60,574 bases of DNA, from assembly GCA_017469265.1 (NCBI GenBank), contig JAFUGS010000007.1, forward strand, positions 1 to 60,574, in the 5' to 3' direction. The position numbers and the translations under genes were made by a program. Shown here piece by piece: positions 43,244-51,407 of the stretch (the stretch's first letter is position 1; each line of letters starts with the position of its first letter). Under the pieces are notes generated by a model, which saw nothing but the letters and a program-made list of their open reading frames with translations, was not told the origin of the DNA and did no database searches. This stretch comes from Clostridia bacterium. GTDB taxonomy: Bacteria > Bacillota > Clostridia > Christensenellales > Aristaeellaceae.

Positions 43244-43432
43244 TCAGAACCGGACCGGGTGAAGCACGCCGGGATCCATGTGCTTCAGATCCGGTGTGCC
43301 GGTGCGGGCCATGATTCCCCGGAGTTCCAGGGCCATCCGGCGAAGGAATTCGGCAACGCCCCGGCTGCCCTCCTTCATGCAGGGCTCCATCAACGGCCTG
43401 CCCACGCAGACCAGATCCGCCCCCAGGGCCCG
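43244..43432 (-). pseudogene. C-terminal remnant of an FMN-dependent alpha-hydroxy-acid oxidase
   Basis: Minus-strand frame, 62 codons plus stop: RALGADLVCVGRPLMEP, GSRGVAEFLRRMALELRG and MARTGTPDLKHMDPGVL. These match the last 60 residues of the FMN-dependent alpha-hydroxy acid dehydrogenase family (lactate/glycolate oxidase-like), where the family reads ALGAD.V.IGRP and later G...L. Immediately upstream (43433-43440 onward) similarity stops and no start exists, so about 300 residues are lost. Confidence 0.72.
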
Positions 43433-43445
43433 TGTATGAAAAATA

Positions 43446-43474
43446 TTGATGCATCGGCTTCAGAGGCATAATAT
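43446..43474 (+). promoter_or_regulatory. Promoter for zapA
   Basis: TTGATG (43446-43451), 17 bp spacer, TAATAT (43469-43474), about 75 bases before the TTG start. Confidence 0.55.
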
Positions 43475-43548
43475 GGAAACCACGCGGCAGAGAAAATGCT
43501 GCCGCAGCGCCAATGTATAAAGCGAATGACCTGAAAAGGGGAGTAAGC

Positions 43549-43908
43549 TTGGAAAAGAGAAGCGTAACCATTCAGATTGGCGGACAGCCGTGCCGCTTTT
43601 TTTCCGATGATTCCGAGGAGTACCTTTCCGCCCTGGAGGAAAGGGCGAACGCGGTGATGAGAGAAACCGCCCGGTTTTCAGGACCGTCAAACCGCGCGAA
43701 CGCGATTCTCGCGGTGCTTTCCCTGACCGATACGCTGCTCCGGACGGAGCAGAAAGCGGCGGAAACAGCTTCGGAACCGGAAAAGACGGAAGGCAGGCGG
43801 CCTCCCGCCCGGAAAACCCCGGAGAGAAACACGGCGACGGAGAAAGGCCAGCTTTCCGTGTGGGATCTGCTGGAGGGAAAGCCCGGAAAGCCTGAAACAG
43901 ATACATGA
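43549..43908 (+). CDS. zapA: Cell division protein ZapA
   Basis: A Z-ring stabilising coiled-coil protein, 119 residues from TTG 43549, which has GGGGAG six bases upstream. The N-terminus (EKRSVTIQIGGQPCRFFSDDSEEY) is typical of ZapA; an ATG at 43513 would add 12 residues with no ribosome site. The helix NAILAVLSLTDTLLRTEQKAA is followed by a charged tail longer than usual. ATGA overlap with the MFS gene. The tail's composition is Lys/Glu/Pro-rich. Confidence 0.85.
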   Translation: MEKRSVTIQIGGQPCRFFSDDSEEYLSALEERANAVMRETARFSGPSNRANAILAVLSLTDTLLRTEQKAAETASEPEKTEGRRPPARKTPERNTATEKGQLSVWDLLEGKPGKPETDT

Positions 43909-45206
43909 GCGTGGAAGAAAAGATGCAATCTGAGCAGCCCGGACGGGCATGCCGTGGGGATCCGGAAACCCGAGAACGGAAAGGAAGCAATCACGTGAAC
44001 GCTGGGAAAAAGCGGTTTTATGGCTGGATCGTCGTGCTGGGCGGAGCGGTTGTGCTGGGCGTGAGCCATGGGGTGGTCAGCAACTGCTTCAGCCTGTACA
44101 TCATTCCGGTGTCCACGGCGCTGGGGATCAACCGGGATACGTTCAGCGTCTGCAGTATGATTATTAACGGGCTGTATGCCGTGACGTCCTTCCTGGCCGG
44201 CGCAATTTACCGCAGGCTGCAGCTGCGGAACACGATCCGCGTGGCCGCGGTGGCGCTGCCGGCCAGCTATTTCTGCTATTCCCTGTGCAGAACGCCGGCG
44301 GCACTGTACGCGGTTTCGGTGGCAGTGGGACTCAGCCTTTCGTTCATTTCCTTTGTACCCTTTACGACCATTATTGGAAACTGGTTTGAGGAGAAACGTG
44401 GGACGGCCATGGGCCTTTGCTTCATGGGCAGCGGACTGGGCGGTATGATCATGAATTCGCTGACCGCGGTGCTGCTGGAACGCTGCGGATGGGAGCGAAC
44501 CTATCAGATTACCGCGGGGATCATGCTGGTGACGCTGGTGAGCATGATCTTTCTGGTGGTTCGAGTGAGCCCGCGGGAAATGGGACTCAGCCCGCTGGGC
44601 TTAAAGCGCGGAGAGCAGGAGCGGATTTACGGCCCGGAAGCAAAGCGGGCCATCCGGTCCGGTTCCTTTGCCGCGCTGATGATGGTGGCGCTGGTCGTGG
44701 GACTGAACAGCAGCGTGATCTCCGTCCTGATCGCGCCGCATATGATGGATCTTGGATACGATGCCCTGTTCGCGGCGGGGGTTACGTCGGCATATCTGGG
44801 CTGCCTGGCGCTGGCCAAGGTGCTGCTGGGCCGCGTCTTTGACCGGGTTGGCGCGGTCCGGGGCACCGCGCTGTCCATGCTGGGATTTCTGGGCGGCTTT
44901 CTGGGCTTGTACCTGTGCAGGGCACGCTGGGCGATCCCGCTGATCATGCTGACCGCCCTGGGTACCGCGGCCAGCAATGTCTCCTATCCCGTGACCACCC
45001 GATACGCCTTCGGAACCCGGGCCTATACGACGCTGTACGGATATATGATGGGTATCAATTTTGTGCTCAGTTCCTTTGGCGCGGTTATTGCCAACGGAAT
45101 CTTTACCTCCACCGGATCCTATAATCCCATGATCCTGATCTGCATGGGCGCCAGCGTGATTGGCCTGCTGAGCCTGCGATTCATGCGTCCGGTGGAGAAT
45201 GATTGA
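43905..45206 (+). CDS. MFS transporter (OFA-like)
   Basis: A major-facilitator protein with twelve membrane helices, beginning FYGWIVVLGGAVVLGVS. The loop signature GNWFEEKRGTAMGL resembles the oxalate/formate antiporter branch. 433 residues from ATG 43905 (ATGA overlap with zapA). A GTG at 43995 with AAGGAAG upstream would give 403 residues, closer to family length, and is a serious alternative. Substrate unknown, possibly an organic acid. Confidence 0.88.
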   Translation: MSVEEKMQSEQPGRACRGDPETRERKGSNHVNAGKKRFYGWIVVLGGAVVLGVSHGVVSNCFSLYIIPVSTALGINRDTFSVCSMIINGLYAVTSFLAGAIYRRLQLRNTIRVAAVALPASYFCYSLCRTPAALYAVSVAVGLSLSFISFVPFTTIIGNWFEEKRGTAMGLCFMGSGLGGMIMNSLTAVLLERCGWERTYQITAGIMLVTLVSMIFLVVRVSPREMGLSPLGLKRGEQERIYGPEAKRAIRSGSFAALMMVALVVGLNSSVISVLIAPHMMDLGYDALFAAGVTSAYLGCLALAKVLLGRVFDRVGAVRGTALSMLGFLGGFLGLYLCRARWAIPLIMLTALGTAASNVSYPVTTRYAFGTRAYTTLYGYMMGINFVLSSFGAVIANGIFTSTGSYNPMILICMGASVIGLLSLRFMRPVEND

Positions 45207-45259
45207 ACTCACAGCGAACGGACAAAAGCAGAGAAAAGGGAAACGAGGAGGAACCCGCA

Positions 45260-46411
45260 ATGAACTACAGACGGCTTGGAAAAACGGGACTGATGGTGAG
45301 CGAGATCGGCTTTGGCGGAGAATGGCTGGAGCGACATGACGAGGCGCATTCCGTCGCGCTGGTGAAATATGCCCACAGCATGGGCATCAATATCATCGAC
45401 TGCTGGATGCCGGATCCGAAATCCCGTGATATCATTGGCGAAGCCATCGCGGAGGACCGGGAAGGATGGTATGTGCAGGGGCATATCGGTTCCACCTATC
45501 AGAACGGACAGTATACGAGAACCAGGGATGTTGAACAATGCAGGATCGCCTTCGAGGATCTGTTGAAAAGGCTGAAGACCTCCTATATTGATCTGGGGAT
45601 GATCCATTACGTGGATCTGGAAAGCGACTGGGAGCTGGTGTCCCATCCGGGCCCTTATCAGGACTATGTATTTGAGCTGAAGGAGAAAGGCGTCATCCGG
45701 CATATCGGGCTTTCCACCCATAACCCTGTGATCGCGAAAAAGGCCGCGGAGAGCGGCCTTGTCGAGATGATTCTTTTCAGCGTAAACCCCGCTTTCGATC
45801 TGATGCCGCCGACGGATAATCTGGAGCATTACTTTGCTGAGGAATACGCGGAGGGACTGAACGGGGTGGATCCCTCCCGGGTGGAGATGTATAAGGTATG
45901 CGAGCAGAACGATGTGGGCATCACCTGCATGAAGCCCTTCGCGGGGGGCAGGCTGTTCGACGCCGGGAGATCGCCCTTTGGGGTGGCGCTGACACCGGTG
46001 CAGTGCATCCACTACGCGCTGACCAAGCCGGGCGTCGCTTCCGTGCTGTGCGGATACGACACGGCGGAGCAGGTGGACGCGGCCCTTGCGTACGAAACCG
46101 CGGCGGAAGCGGAGAAGGATTATGCCACCATTCTGGCCAGCGCGCCGCAGCATACCTTCGCTGGCGGCGCGTGCACATACTGCGGCCACTGCAAGCCCTG
46201 CCCGGTGAACATTGATATTGCCATGGTGAACAAGCTGTATGACCTGGCCGTGATGCAGCCGGAGGTACCGGCTTCCCTGAAGGCGCATTACCTGTCGCTG
46301 GAGCATCAGGCTGGCGAATGCGTCGGATGCCGGGGCTGCGAAAGCCGCTGCCCCTTCGGCGTGAAAGTCGCCTCCCGGATGATCCGGACCGCGGAGCTGT
46401 TCGGCAGATAA
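45260..46411 (+). CDS. Aldo/keto reductase-fold protein with two [4Fe-4S] sites
   Basis: A 383-residue TIM barrel with C-terminal ferredoxin segment. ATG 45260 follows GAGGAGGAACC. The barrel keeps NIIDCW (the Asp position), but the Tyr position of the AKR tetrad is replaced (IIDCWMPDP instead of DTA..YG) and the Lys strand reads YVQGHIG instead of .ATKVG; only His in MIHYVD is clear. The C-terminus has CTYCGHCKPC and CVGCRGCESRC. So it probably carries clusters but may not be a classical reductase. Cotranscribed loosely after MFS (53 bases). Confidence 0.85.
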   Translation: MNYRRLGKTGLMVSEIGFGGEWLERHDEAHSVALVKYAHSMGINIIDCWMPDPKSRDIIGEAIAEDREGWYVQGHIGSTYQNGQYTRTRDVEQCRIAFEDLLKRLKTSYIDLGMIHYVDLESDWELVSHPGPYQDYVFELKEKGVIRHIGLSTHNPVIAKKAAESGLVEMILFSVNPAFDLMPPTDNLEHYFAEEYAEGLNGVDPSRVEMYKVCEQNDVGITCMKPFAGGRLFDAGRSPFGVALTPVQCIHYALTKPGVASVLCGYDTAEQVDAALAYETAAEAEKDYATILASAPQHTFAGGACTYCGHCKPCPVNIDIAMVNKLYDLAVMQPEVPASLKAHYLSLEHQAGECVGCRGCESRCPFGVKVASRMIRTAELFGR

Positions 46412-46412
46412 A

Positions 46413-46480
46413 CGGCGGAGCAACTCCGCCCGCGGCTCAGAGCAGGGCCATCAAAAAAAGCCGCTGACGGACAGCGGCCG
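46413..46480 (-). terminator. Two stem-loops between convergent genes
   Basis: GGCGGAG-CAA-CTCCGCC (46414-46430) follows the AKR stop. GCCGCTG-ACGGA-CAGCGGC (46460-46478) on the minus strand is followed by a T-run (TTTTTTT), a standard terminator for the ketopantoate-reductase-like gene. Confidence 0.7.
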
Positions 46481-46509
46481 GGTATACGCTCTCTGACGGG
46501 CGGGAAAAA

Positions 46510-47520
46510 CTACCGGATGGAAATCAGATCCAGATTGGACGCGGCCAGGGGCAGTTCCCCCCGCTCCTCCCGGTGGATGATCTCCACAATCTGGTCATTG
46601 ATGGGGGTCGGGACACGCAGCTTTTTCCCCCACGCGCAGATGACCCCGTTGATGGCTTCCACCTCGCAGGGCTTATGTTTTTTCAGATCCTGCAGCATGG
46701 AAGGCTCGATCAGCCGGTGCTTTTTCATGGCAATCGGCAGCAGGCATTCCCCGAAAAAGCGCTTCACCGGCGTATGCCAGTCAAAGAGCGCCGTAATATT
46801 CTTTCCCTGCACAGGCGCGAAGGTGACGCCGGCCGCCCGGCCTGTATCGATACATTCCTTCATGCAGCGAATCGCGATCTTCCGGGCTTTCGGCGTTTCC
46901 GAAACATCGCCGAATAGACCGCCCATGACGGTGCCCAGGCCTGAAAAGGTCGCGTTAATCAACAGTTTGGACCATCTGGCGCCCATCAGGTTATCCTCGA
47001 CAATGACGGGGCACATTTTTTCCAGAAGCGCGCGCACCTCGGCGAATATTTCGTCCCGGACTCCCTCCATCCGGCCCATATGAAAACTCAGCCCCGCGGG
47101 ATCACTGGTCAGCTGGCAGCAGCCGGGCGCGGTCATCGTGGCGCCCCATTCCACCACGCAGCCGATGGTCCGATCCTGCCCAATGATTTCGGCAATCTCC
47201 GGCTCCGGCAGTCCATTCTGCAGGGTGACCAGCACGCCGTCCGGCGCCAGAAGTGGCTTCAGGAAGGAAACGGTTTCCCGGTTGCTCAGCTGCTTGGTCA
47301 TCAAAAGAATGATCCTGTAGGGCCCCCGCATTTCCTCAGGGTACAGGGCTTTTACCGGAATGGTCTTCTGAACAGTGCCTGTAATGATCGCGCCGTTTTT
47401 CCGCAACGCTTCCACATGCGCGGCGTTCCGGTTTACCAGTTCGATTTCTTCACCGGCTTCCGACAGATAAGCGCCAAGGACTGTTCCCAGGGATCCGGCA
47501 CCGTAAATGGCATACTTCAT
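46510..47520 (-). CDS. Ketopantoate reductase family protein (PanE/ApbA-like)
   Basis: A 336-residue NADPH-dependent reductase, named for PanE, which reduces 2-dehydropantoate. The Rossmann motif is YAIYGAGSLGTVLGAYLSEAG, the substrate Lys is in RWSKLLINATF and the C-domain has CEVEAINGVICAWGK. Many members are not PanE and act on other 2-keto acids. ATG at 47520 (complement), with GGAAAGAGTGAGC upstream; an extra four-codon GTG start is possible. Single gene ending at a terminator. Confidence 0.87.
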   Translation of the reverse strand: MKYAIYGAGSLGTVLGAYLSEAGEEIELVNRNAAHVEALRKNGAIITGTVQKTIPVKALYPEEMRGPYRIILLMTKQLSNRETVSFLKPLLAPDGVLVTLQNGLPEPEIAEIIGQDRTIGCVVEWGATMTAPGCCQLTSDPAGLSFHMGRMEGVRDEIFAEVRALLEKMCPVIVEDNLMGARWSKLLINATFSGLGTVMGGLFGDVSETPKARKIAIRCMKECIDTGRAAGVTFAPVQGKNITALFDWHTPVKRFFGECLLPIAMKKHRLIEPSMLQDLKKHKPCEVEAINGVICAWGKKLRVPTPINDQIVEIIHREERGELPLAASNLDLISIR

Positions 47521-47739
47521 GACTTTGCTCACTCTTTCCGCTTAATTCGGAAAACAAACCGCGGCCCCAGGCCCCGGTTCTCTGTTTTCCAGCGTAAGAT
47601 CATAATCAATTGCGCGAAAAAAATCAACCCAAATCCGGACCACTGGGTCTGGACGCGGCCTGGATTATTACGCCAGAAAAAGAAAAATAGACGGCAGTAT
47701 CCTCCGGTTCTGATCCTTTTATTTGTGGAAGAACTGTCC

Positions 47740-47745
47740 TATAAT
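47740..47745 (+). promoter_or_regulatory. -10 element of the envelope cluster
   Basis: TATAAT at 47740-47745, with TTTTAT as a poor -35 at 47717-47722 (17 bp). It leads into the three genes from 47813. Confidence 0.4.
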
Positions 47746-47812
47746 GTTCCCGTGATCAGGAGGAAAGGAATTCCGGAGATGGTCACAGAGTTCAGAAAGG
47801 AGGACTCGTAAG

Positions 47813-48175
47813 ATGTATATGAATTGGGGAATGGGTCCTCGCGGCCCGATGTATGGCGGATACGGCCCCATGAGGGGCCGGGGATTCGGCCCGATGGATC
47901 ATCGCCCGAGGGGATGCTATCGCCGCCCGGTGGGCTTCTTCCCGATGGGCGGGCTGCTGATCCTTCCCGCGGTGATGTTCGGCGGCTGGATCGCGCTGGC
48001 GGTGCTGGGCGGCATCCTGGGACTGGTTGGCAGCATCATCGGCGGTATTTTTGAGGGCCTTGGCGCGCTGGCTTCCGGCGCCTTTTCCGGCGGTGGGCTG
48101 GCGGTCGGAATTGTGATCGGGCTGGCAGCCTACTATGTGATCCGGAACCGGAAAGCAAAGGATATGGAGGAGTAA
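47813..48175 (+). CDS. Gly/Met-rich membrane protein
   Basis: A 120-residue protein. The first 45 residues are Gly/Met/Pro/Arg-rich (GMGPRGPMYGGYGPM), likely disordered, then two or three hydrophobic segments (LLILPAVMFGGWIALAVLGG, GLVGSIIGGIFEGLG, LAVGIVIGLAAYYV). It is not assigned to a family. ATG 47813 follows GAAAGGAGGACTC. The stop is three bases before the PspC-domain gene, so the three are cotranscribed. Composition differs from its neighbours. Confidence 0.72.
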   Translation: MYMNWGMGPRGPMYGGYGPMRGRGFGPMDHRPRGCYRRPVGFFPMGGLLILPAVMFGGWIALAVLGGILGLVGSIIGGIFEGLGALASGAFSGGGLAVGIVIGLAAYYVIRNRKAKDMEE

Positions 48176-48178
48176 AAG

Positions 48179-48445
48179 ATGAGCAGGATCATGACCATTG
48201 CGATCGGTGTGGCGATCGGGTATTTCATTTATCAGTATTTCATGAGCAACGGCCAGGGAAGGACCAACGGCCGGATCCATAAGAGCGCCGGGGACAAGAA
48301 AATCTGCGGCGTATGCGGCGGCATCGCGGAATGGCTGGGCGTGGATCCGACTGTGATCCGAATCGCCTGGGCTGTACTGGCCTGCGGCTGGGGAACCGGC
48401 ATTCTGCTGTACTTCATCTGTTCCTTTGTGCTGCCGGAGGAGTAA
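48179..48445 (+). CDS. PspC-domain protein
   Basis: An 88-residue protein. After a basic loop, the PspC core is KKICGVCGGIAEWLGVDPTVIRIAWAVLACG and a final hydrophobic helix (GILLYFICSFVLPEE). PspC proteins sense membrane stress in Gram-negatives and are widespread in Firmicutes. An N-terminal helix (MTIAIGVAIGYFIYQYFM) precedes the core, giving a membrane-anchored form. ATG 48179 follows GGAGGAG. It is 29 bases before the DUF4342 gene. Confidence 0.9.
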   Translation: MSRIMTIAIGVAIGYFIYQYFMSNGQGRTNGRIHKSAGDKKICGVCGGIAEWLGVDPTVIRIAWAVLACGWGTGILLYFICSFVLPEE

Positions 48446-48474
48446 ACAAAACGAAATCACAGGAGGAAATGAAC

Positions 48475-48939
48475 ATGGAAAACAAGAGCATTCTGGAAAC
48501 CCTGGCGCAGTATCGTCTGAAGGTGGAAAAGGACGGAAAACCCATCGTGGATGTTCCCGGCCTTCTGGCCCTGCCGGGCCTGCTGATGGCGCCGAAGCTG
48601 AGCCTTACCGGACTGGTGGCCGCCCCGCTGCTGGGGTGCCAGGTTCATCTGGAAGGCGAGGATGGGAAGGCCGTGGACGTGGAAGGCAAAGTGCGGGACG
48701 CGGCGGAAGCAGTGGTGAATACCGCGGGCCGGGCGGCCAGAACCATCCGGGAAGAAGTGGAAAAGGCCTGGGAGGCCATGTCCGCGGATGATCCCGCGGA
48801 AGAACCGGACGCGGAGAAGGACGCGAAGAACACGCAGGAGGATGAAACCGTACAGGACATCGTGGAGGACCTGGAAAAACAGGCCAAGAGCGAGATCCCA
48901 ACCATCCAGGTAAATCCGGACGATTCCACGCGGGCCTGA
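48475..48939 (+). CDS. DUF4342-like membrane protein (paralogue of 9429-9980)
   Basis: A 154-residue protein. ATG 48475 is eight bases after AGGAGG; ATG 48469 is too near. It reads YRLKVEKDGKPIVDVPGLL, then a hydrophobic hairpin (LALPGLLMAPKLSLTGLVAAPLLG), an acidic loop, a helix (RDAAEAVVNTAGRAARTIR) and a long acidic tail. The core resembles DUF4342, which reads as K.G..I.EIP and a hydrophobic pair. It is a clear paralogue of the gene at 9429. A role with PspC in membrane stress is plausible. Confidence 0.8.
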   Translation: MENKSILETLAQYRLKVEKDGKPIVDVPGLLALPGLLMAPKLSLTGLVAAPLLGCQVHLEGEDGKAVDVEGKVRDAAEAVVNTAGRAARTIREEVEKAWEAMSADDPAEEPDAEKDAKNTQEDETVQDIVEDLEKQAKSEIPTIQVNPDDSTRA

Positions 48940-48991
48940 GCGAACAGCTGACACGCCGTAATAACGGAACCGGCGGGGTGCCTGAAATATA

Positions 48992-49025
48992 CCCCGGGAG
49001 CGAAAACGCTTCCGGGGATTTTTGG
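48992..49025 (+). terminator. Rho-independent terminator after the PspC/DUF4342 cluster
   Basis: CCCCGGGAGCG (48992-49002), loop AAAA, CGCTTCCGGGG (49007-49017, one G-U), then ATTTTTGG. Confidence 0.85.
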
Positions 49026-49063
49026 ATGGCTGCCGAGGCTGCCATCATAAACGGCGGTTTCTG

Positions 49064-49092
49064 TTGACATCCACCGGCAGGTGGAATAAACT
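49064..49092 (+). promoter_or_regulatory. Promoter of the sugar isomerase gene
   Basis: TTGACA (49064-49069), 17 bp spacer, TAAACT (49087-49092). The leader to ATG 49198 is about 100 bases. Confidence 0.7.
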
Positions 49093-49113
49093 GTGCCTGG
49101 AATCGGAAAGAAC

Positions 49114-49155
49114 AGCCCCCATTTCTCCTGAACGAGAGGGGGCTTTGCTTCCTTG
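49114..49155 (+). promoter_or_regulatory. Leader stem-loop (attenuator candidate)
   Basis: AGCCCCC ... TCTC-loop-GAGA ... GGGGGCT, followed by TTGCTTCCTT. It lies wholly within the leader between the promoter and start codon, and looks like a terminator with a weak U-tract. No aptamer consensus was recognised. Confidence 0.5.
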
Positions 49156-49197
49156 AAGAACGAAACACGCGCGCAGCGCATCTAAAGGAGTCCCCAA

Positions 49198-50049
49198 ATG
49201 AAAACACCCCAGATTTTTGCTTTCGCCGATGAATCCGGCGCCATGATCGACCACCAGATCGAAGCCATGCTTCGCAACCATCTGCAGGGGCTGGAAATCC
49301 GGAACGTGGATGGGGAGAACATCTCCGCCATTTCCCTGGAAAAAGCCCGTGAGGTCCGCCGCAAGCTGGATGACGCCGGGCTGATCACCTGGTCCATCGG
49401 TTCCCCGCTGGGAAAGATCGACATTGAAAAGGATGATTTTGAAGCCCACCTGGACGCGCTTCGCCACACCCTGGAGCTGGCAGACATTCTCGGCGCGAAA
49501 AACATCCGGATGTTCTCCTTCTTCATTCCCGCCGGGAAGGATCCCGCCGCCTTCCGGAATGAGGTTCTGGATCGGCTGCACCGGATGGCGGAGGTCAGCG
49601 CGGGCTCCGGAATTGCCCTGTGCCACGAGAATGAAAAGGGCATTTACGGCGATACGGCGTCCCGCTGCCATGACCTGCTGACGGAGGTGCCGGAGCTGCG
49701 GGGCGTCTTTGACCCCGCGAACTTCGTCCAGTGCGGGCAGGACACCCTGGAGGCCTGGGATCTGCTGAAGGACCGGATCTATTACATGCATATCAAGGAC
49801 GCCCTCTTCCGGGACAGCAGCGTGGTGCCGGCGGGCAAGGGGGACGGGCATGTGCGGGAGGTGCTCAGCGCCTTCCTGGCTCAGGGCGGGGCGCACCTGA
49901 CCGTGGAGCCTCATCTGGCGGTTTTTGACGGCCTGAAGGGCCTGGAACGCAAGGGCGACCGCAGCATTGTCGGCGGAGGGGAATACGTCTTCGAGTCCAA
50001 CGACGCCGCGTTCGATGCCGCCTGCGCCGCGCTGCGTGCGATGCTGTAA
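49198..50049 (+). CDS. Sugar phosphate isomerase/epimerase (TIM barrel)
   Basis: A 283-residue xylose-isomerase-like TIM barrel. The metal-binding pattern Glu/Asp/His/Glu can be seen in ALCHENEKGIYGD, GVFDPANFVQCG, YMHIKDALF and LTVEPHLAVF. Such proteins isomerise or epimerise keto-sugars or inosose. ATG 49198 follows AAAGGAG. It lies upstream of a Gfo/Idh dehydrogenase that has its own promoter, so together they suggest inositol- or sugar-oxidation functions. Substrate unknown. Confidence 0.9.
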   Translation: MKTPQIFAFADESGAMIDHQIEAMLRNHLQGLEIRNVDGENISAISLEKAREVRRKLDDAGLITWSIGSPLGKIDIEKDDFEAHLDALRHTLELADILGAKNIRMFSFFIPAGKDPAAFRNEVLDRLHRMAEVSAGSGIALCHENEKGIYGDTASRCHDLLTEVPELRGVFDPANFVQCGQDTLEAWDLLKDRIYYMHIKDALFRDSSVVPAGKGDGHVREVLSAFLAQGGAHLTVEPHLAVFDGLKGLERKGDRSIVGGGEYVFESNDAAFDAACAALRAML

Positions 50050-50084
50050 GGCATAAACGACCGTGTCAAAAGGAACGATTGTCG

Positions 50085-50112
50085 TTGCTTTTCAGCTGGT
50101 TTGATGTATAAT
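50085..50112 (+). promoter_or_regulatory. Promoter of the Gfo/Idh gene
   Basis: TTGCTT (50085-50090), 16 bp spacer, TATAAT (50107-50112), about 105 bases before ATG 50218. Confidence 0.55.
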
Positions 50113-50217
50113 GAGCTTAAATTCTGCGGAAAAACCGGCATGCCGGTTCCTGAACCCGGGGCCGGGAAAACCGGAACCGGCGGCGATCCATGCCGGGAAA
50201 ACAGGAGGATTGGGAAA

Positions 50218-51384
50218 ATGCCCGCACAGGTCAGACTGGGAATTATTGGAATCGGAAATCAGGGTTCCACTTACGCGCGCCGCCTGGTGAAGGAAAACTG
50301 GGTGCCGGAGATCCGGCTCACCGCCATCGCGGATATCAATCCGGAGCGGATCGCCTGGGCCCGGGAAGCCGTTTCCCCGGACATCACTTACTTTGACGAC
50401 GCCATGGCCATGCTGGACAGCGGGCTGATTGATGCCTGCGTTGTCGCCATTCCCCACTATGATCACCCGAAATATGTCATCGCCTGCCTGCGCCGGGGGA
50501 TCCACGTCCTCTGCGAAAAGCCCGCCGGGGTTTATACCGCCCAGGTCCGGGAGATGAACGAGGAAGCGGAAAAGCATCCGGATGTGGTGTACGCCATGAT
50601 GTTCAATCAGCGCACGAACTGCGTCTACCGGAAGATGCGGGAGATGATCCGGAGCGGAAAATACGGCCGGGTCCGCCGGGCCAACTGGCTGATCACCAAC
50701 TGGTACCGCAGCCAGTATTACTATGACAGCGGCGACTGGCGGGCCACCTGGTCCGGGGAGGGCGGCGGCGTCCTGCTGAATCAGTGCCCTCACCAGCTGG
50801 ATCTCTGGCAGTGGATCCTGGGCATGCCGAAACGCGTCCACTCCTTCATGCATTACGGCCTGTGGCATGACGTGGAGGTGGAGGACGATGTGACCACCTA
50901 CATGGAGTATGAGGACGGGCATACGGGGGTGTTCATTACTTCCACCGGCGATCCCCATGGCTCCAACCGCTTTGAGGTTCAGATGGACGGCGCCCAGCTG
51001 ATCTGCGAGAACGATAAGCTCTTTGTCGCGGAGCTTTCCCAGCTGGAACAGGACTGGACAAAGACCAACAAACAGCCCTTTGGCTCCGTGCCCGCGCGGG
51101 AGATGGAAGTGGAAACCGACGGCCTGAACCCGCAGCATCAGGGCGTTTTCGAAGCCTTCGCCGGCGCGATTCTCCGGGGTGAGCCGCTGGTCGCCGGCGG
51201 TGAGGAAGGCATCCATGGCCTGACTCTTTCCAACGCCATGCATCTCTCGGCTTTCCTGGGCCAGCCTGTGGAAATTCCCTTCGATGAAAAACGATACTAC
51301 GATGAGCTGATGAAGCGCGTCGCGCACTCCCACCGTAAGACGCCGGCCAAAGCTGTTTTCGCAAACACGGAAGGCACCTACTGA
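50218..51384 (+). CDS. Gfo/Idh/MocA oxidoreductase
   Basis: A 388-residue NAD(P)-linked sugar or inositol dehydrogenase. Rossmann motif GIIGIGNQGSTYARR, substrate Lys in CEKPAGVYT (standard EKP), and the C-domain beginning with MMFNQRTNCVYRKM. The later GEGGGVLLNQCPHQLDLWQW holds the Asp/His needed for hydride transfer (DxxxH-type here QLD). ATG 50218 follows ACAGGAGGATTGG; an open frame extends to 50101 without a site. It is followed 23 bases later by a GNAT gene. Confidence 0.9.
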   Translation: MPAQVRLGIIGIGNQGSTYARRLVKENWVPEIRLTAIADINPERIAWAREAVSPDITYFDDAMAMLDSGLIDACVVAIPHYDHPKYVIACLRRGIHVLCEKPAGVYTAQVREMNEEAEKHPDVVYAMMFNQRTNCVYRKMREMIRSGKYGRVRRANWLITNWYRSQYYYDSGDWRATWSGEGGGVLLNQCPHQLDLWQWILGMPKRVHSFMHYGLWHDVEVEDDVTTYMEYEDGHTGVFITSTGDPHGSNRFEVQMDGAQLICENDKLFVAELSQLEQDWTKTNKQPFGSVPAREMEVETDGLNPQHQGVFEAFAGAILRGEPLVAGGEEGIHGLTLSNAMHLSAFLGQPVEIPFDEKRYYDELMKRVAHSHRKTPAKAVFANTEGTY

Positions 51385-51407
51385 TCCTGATCGGACTGAA
51401 AGGAAAT

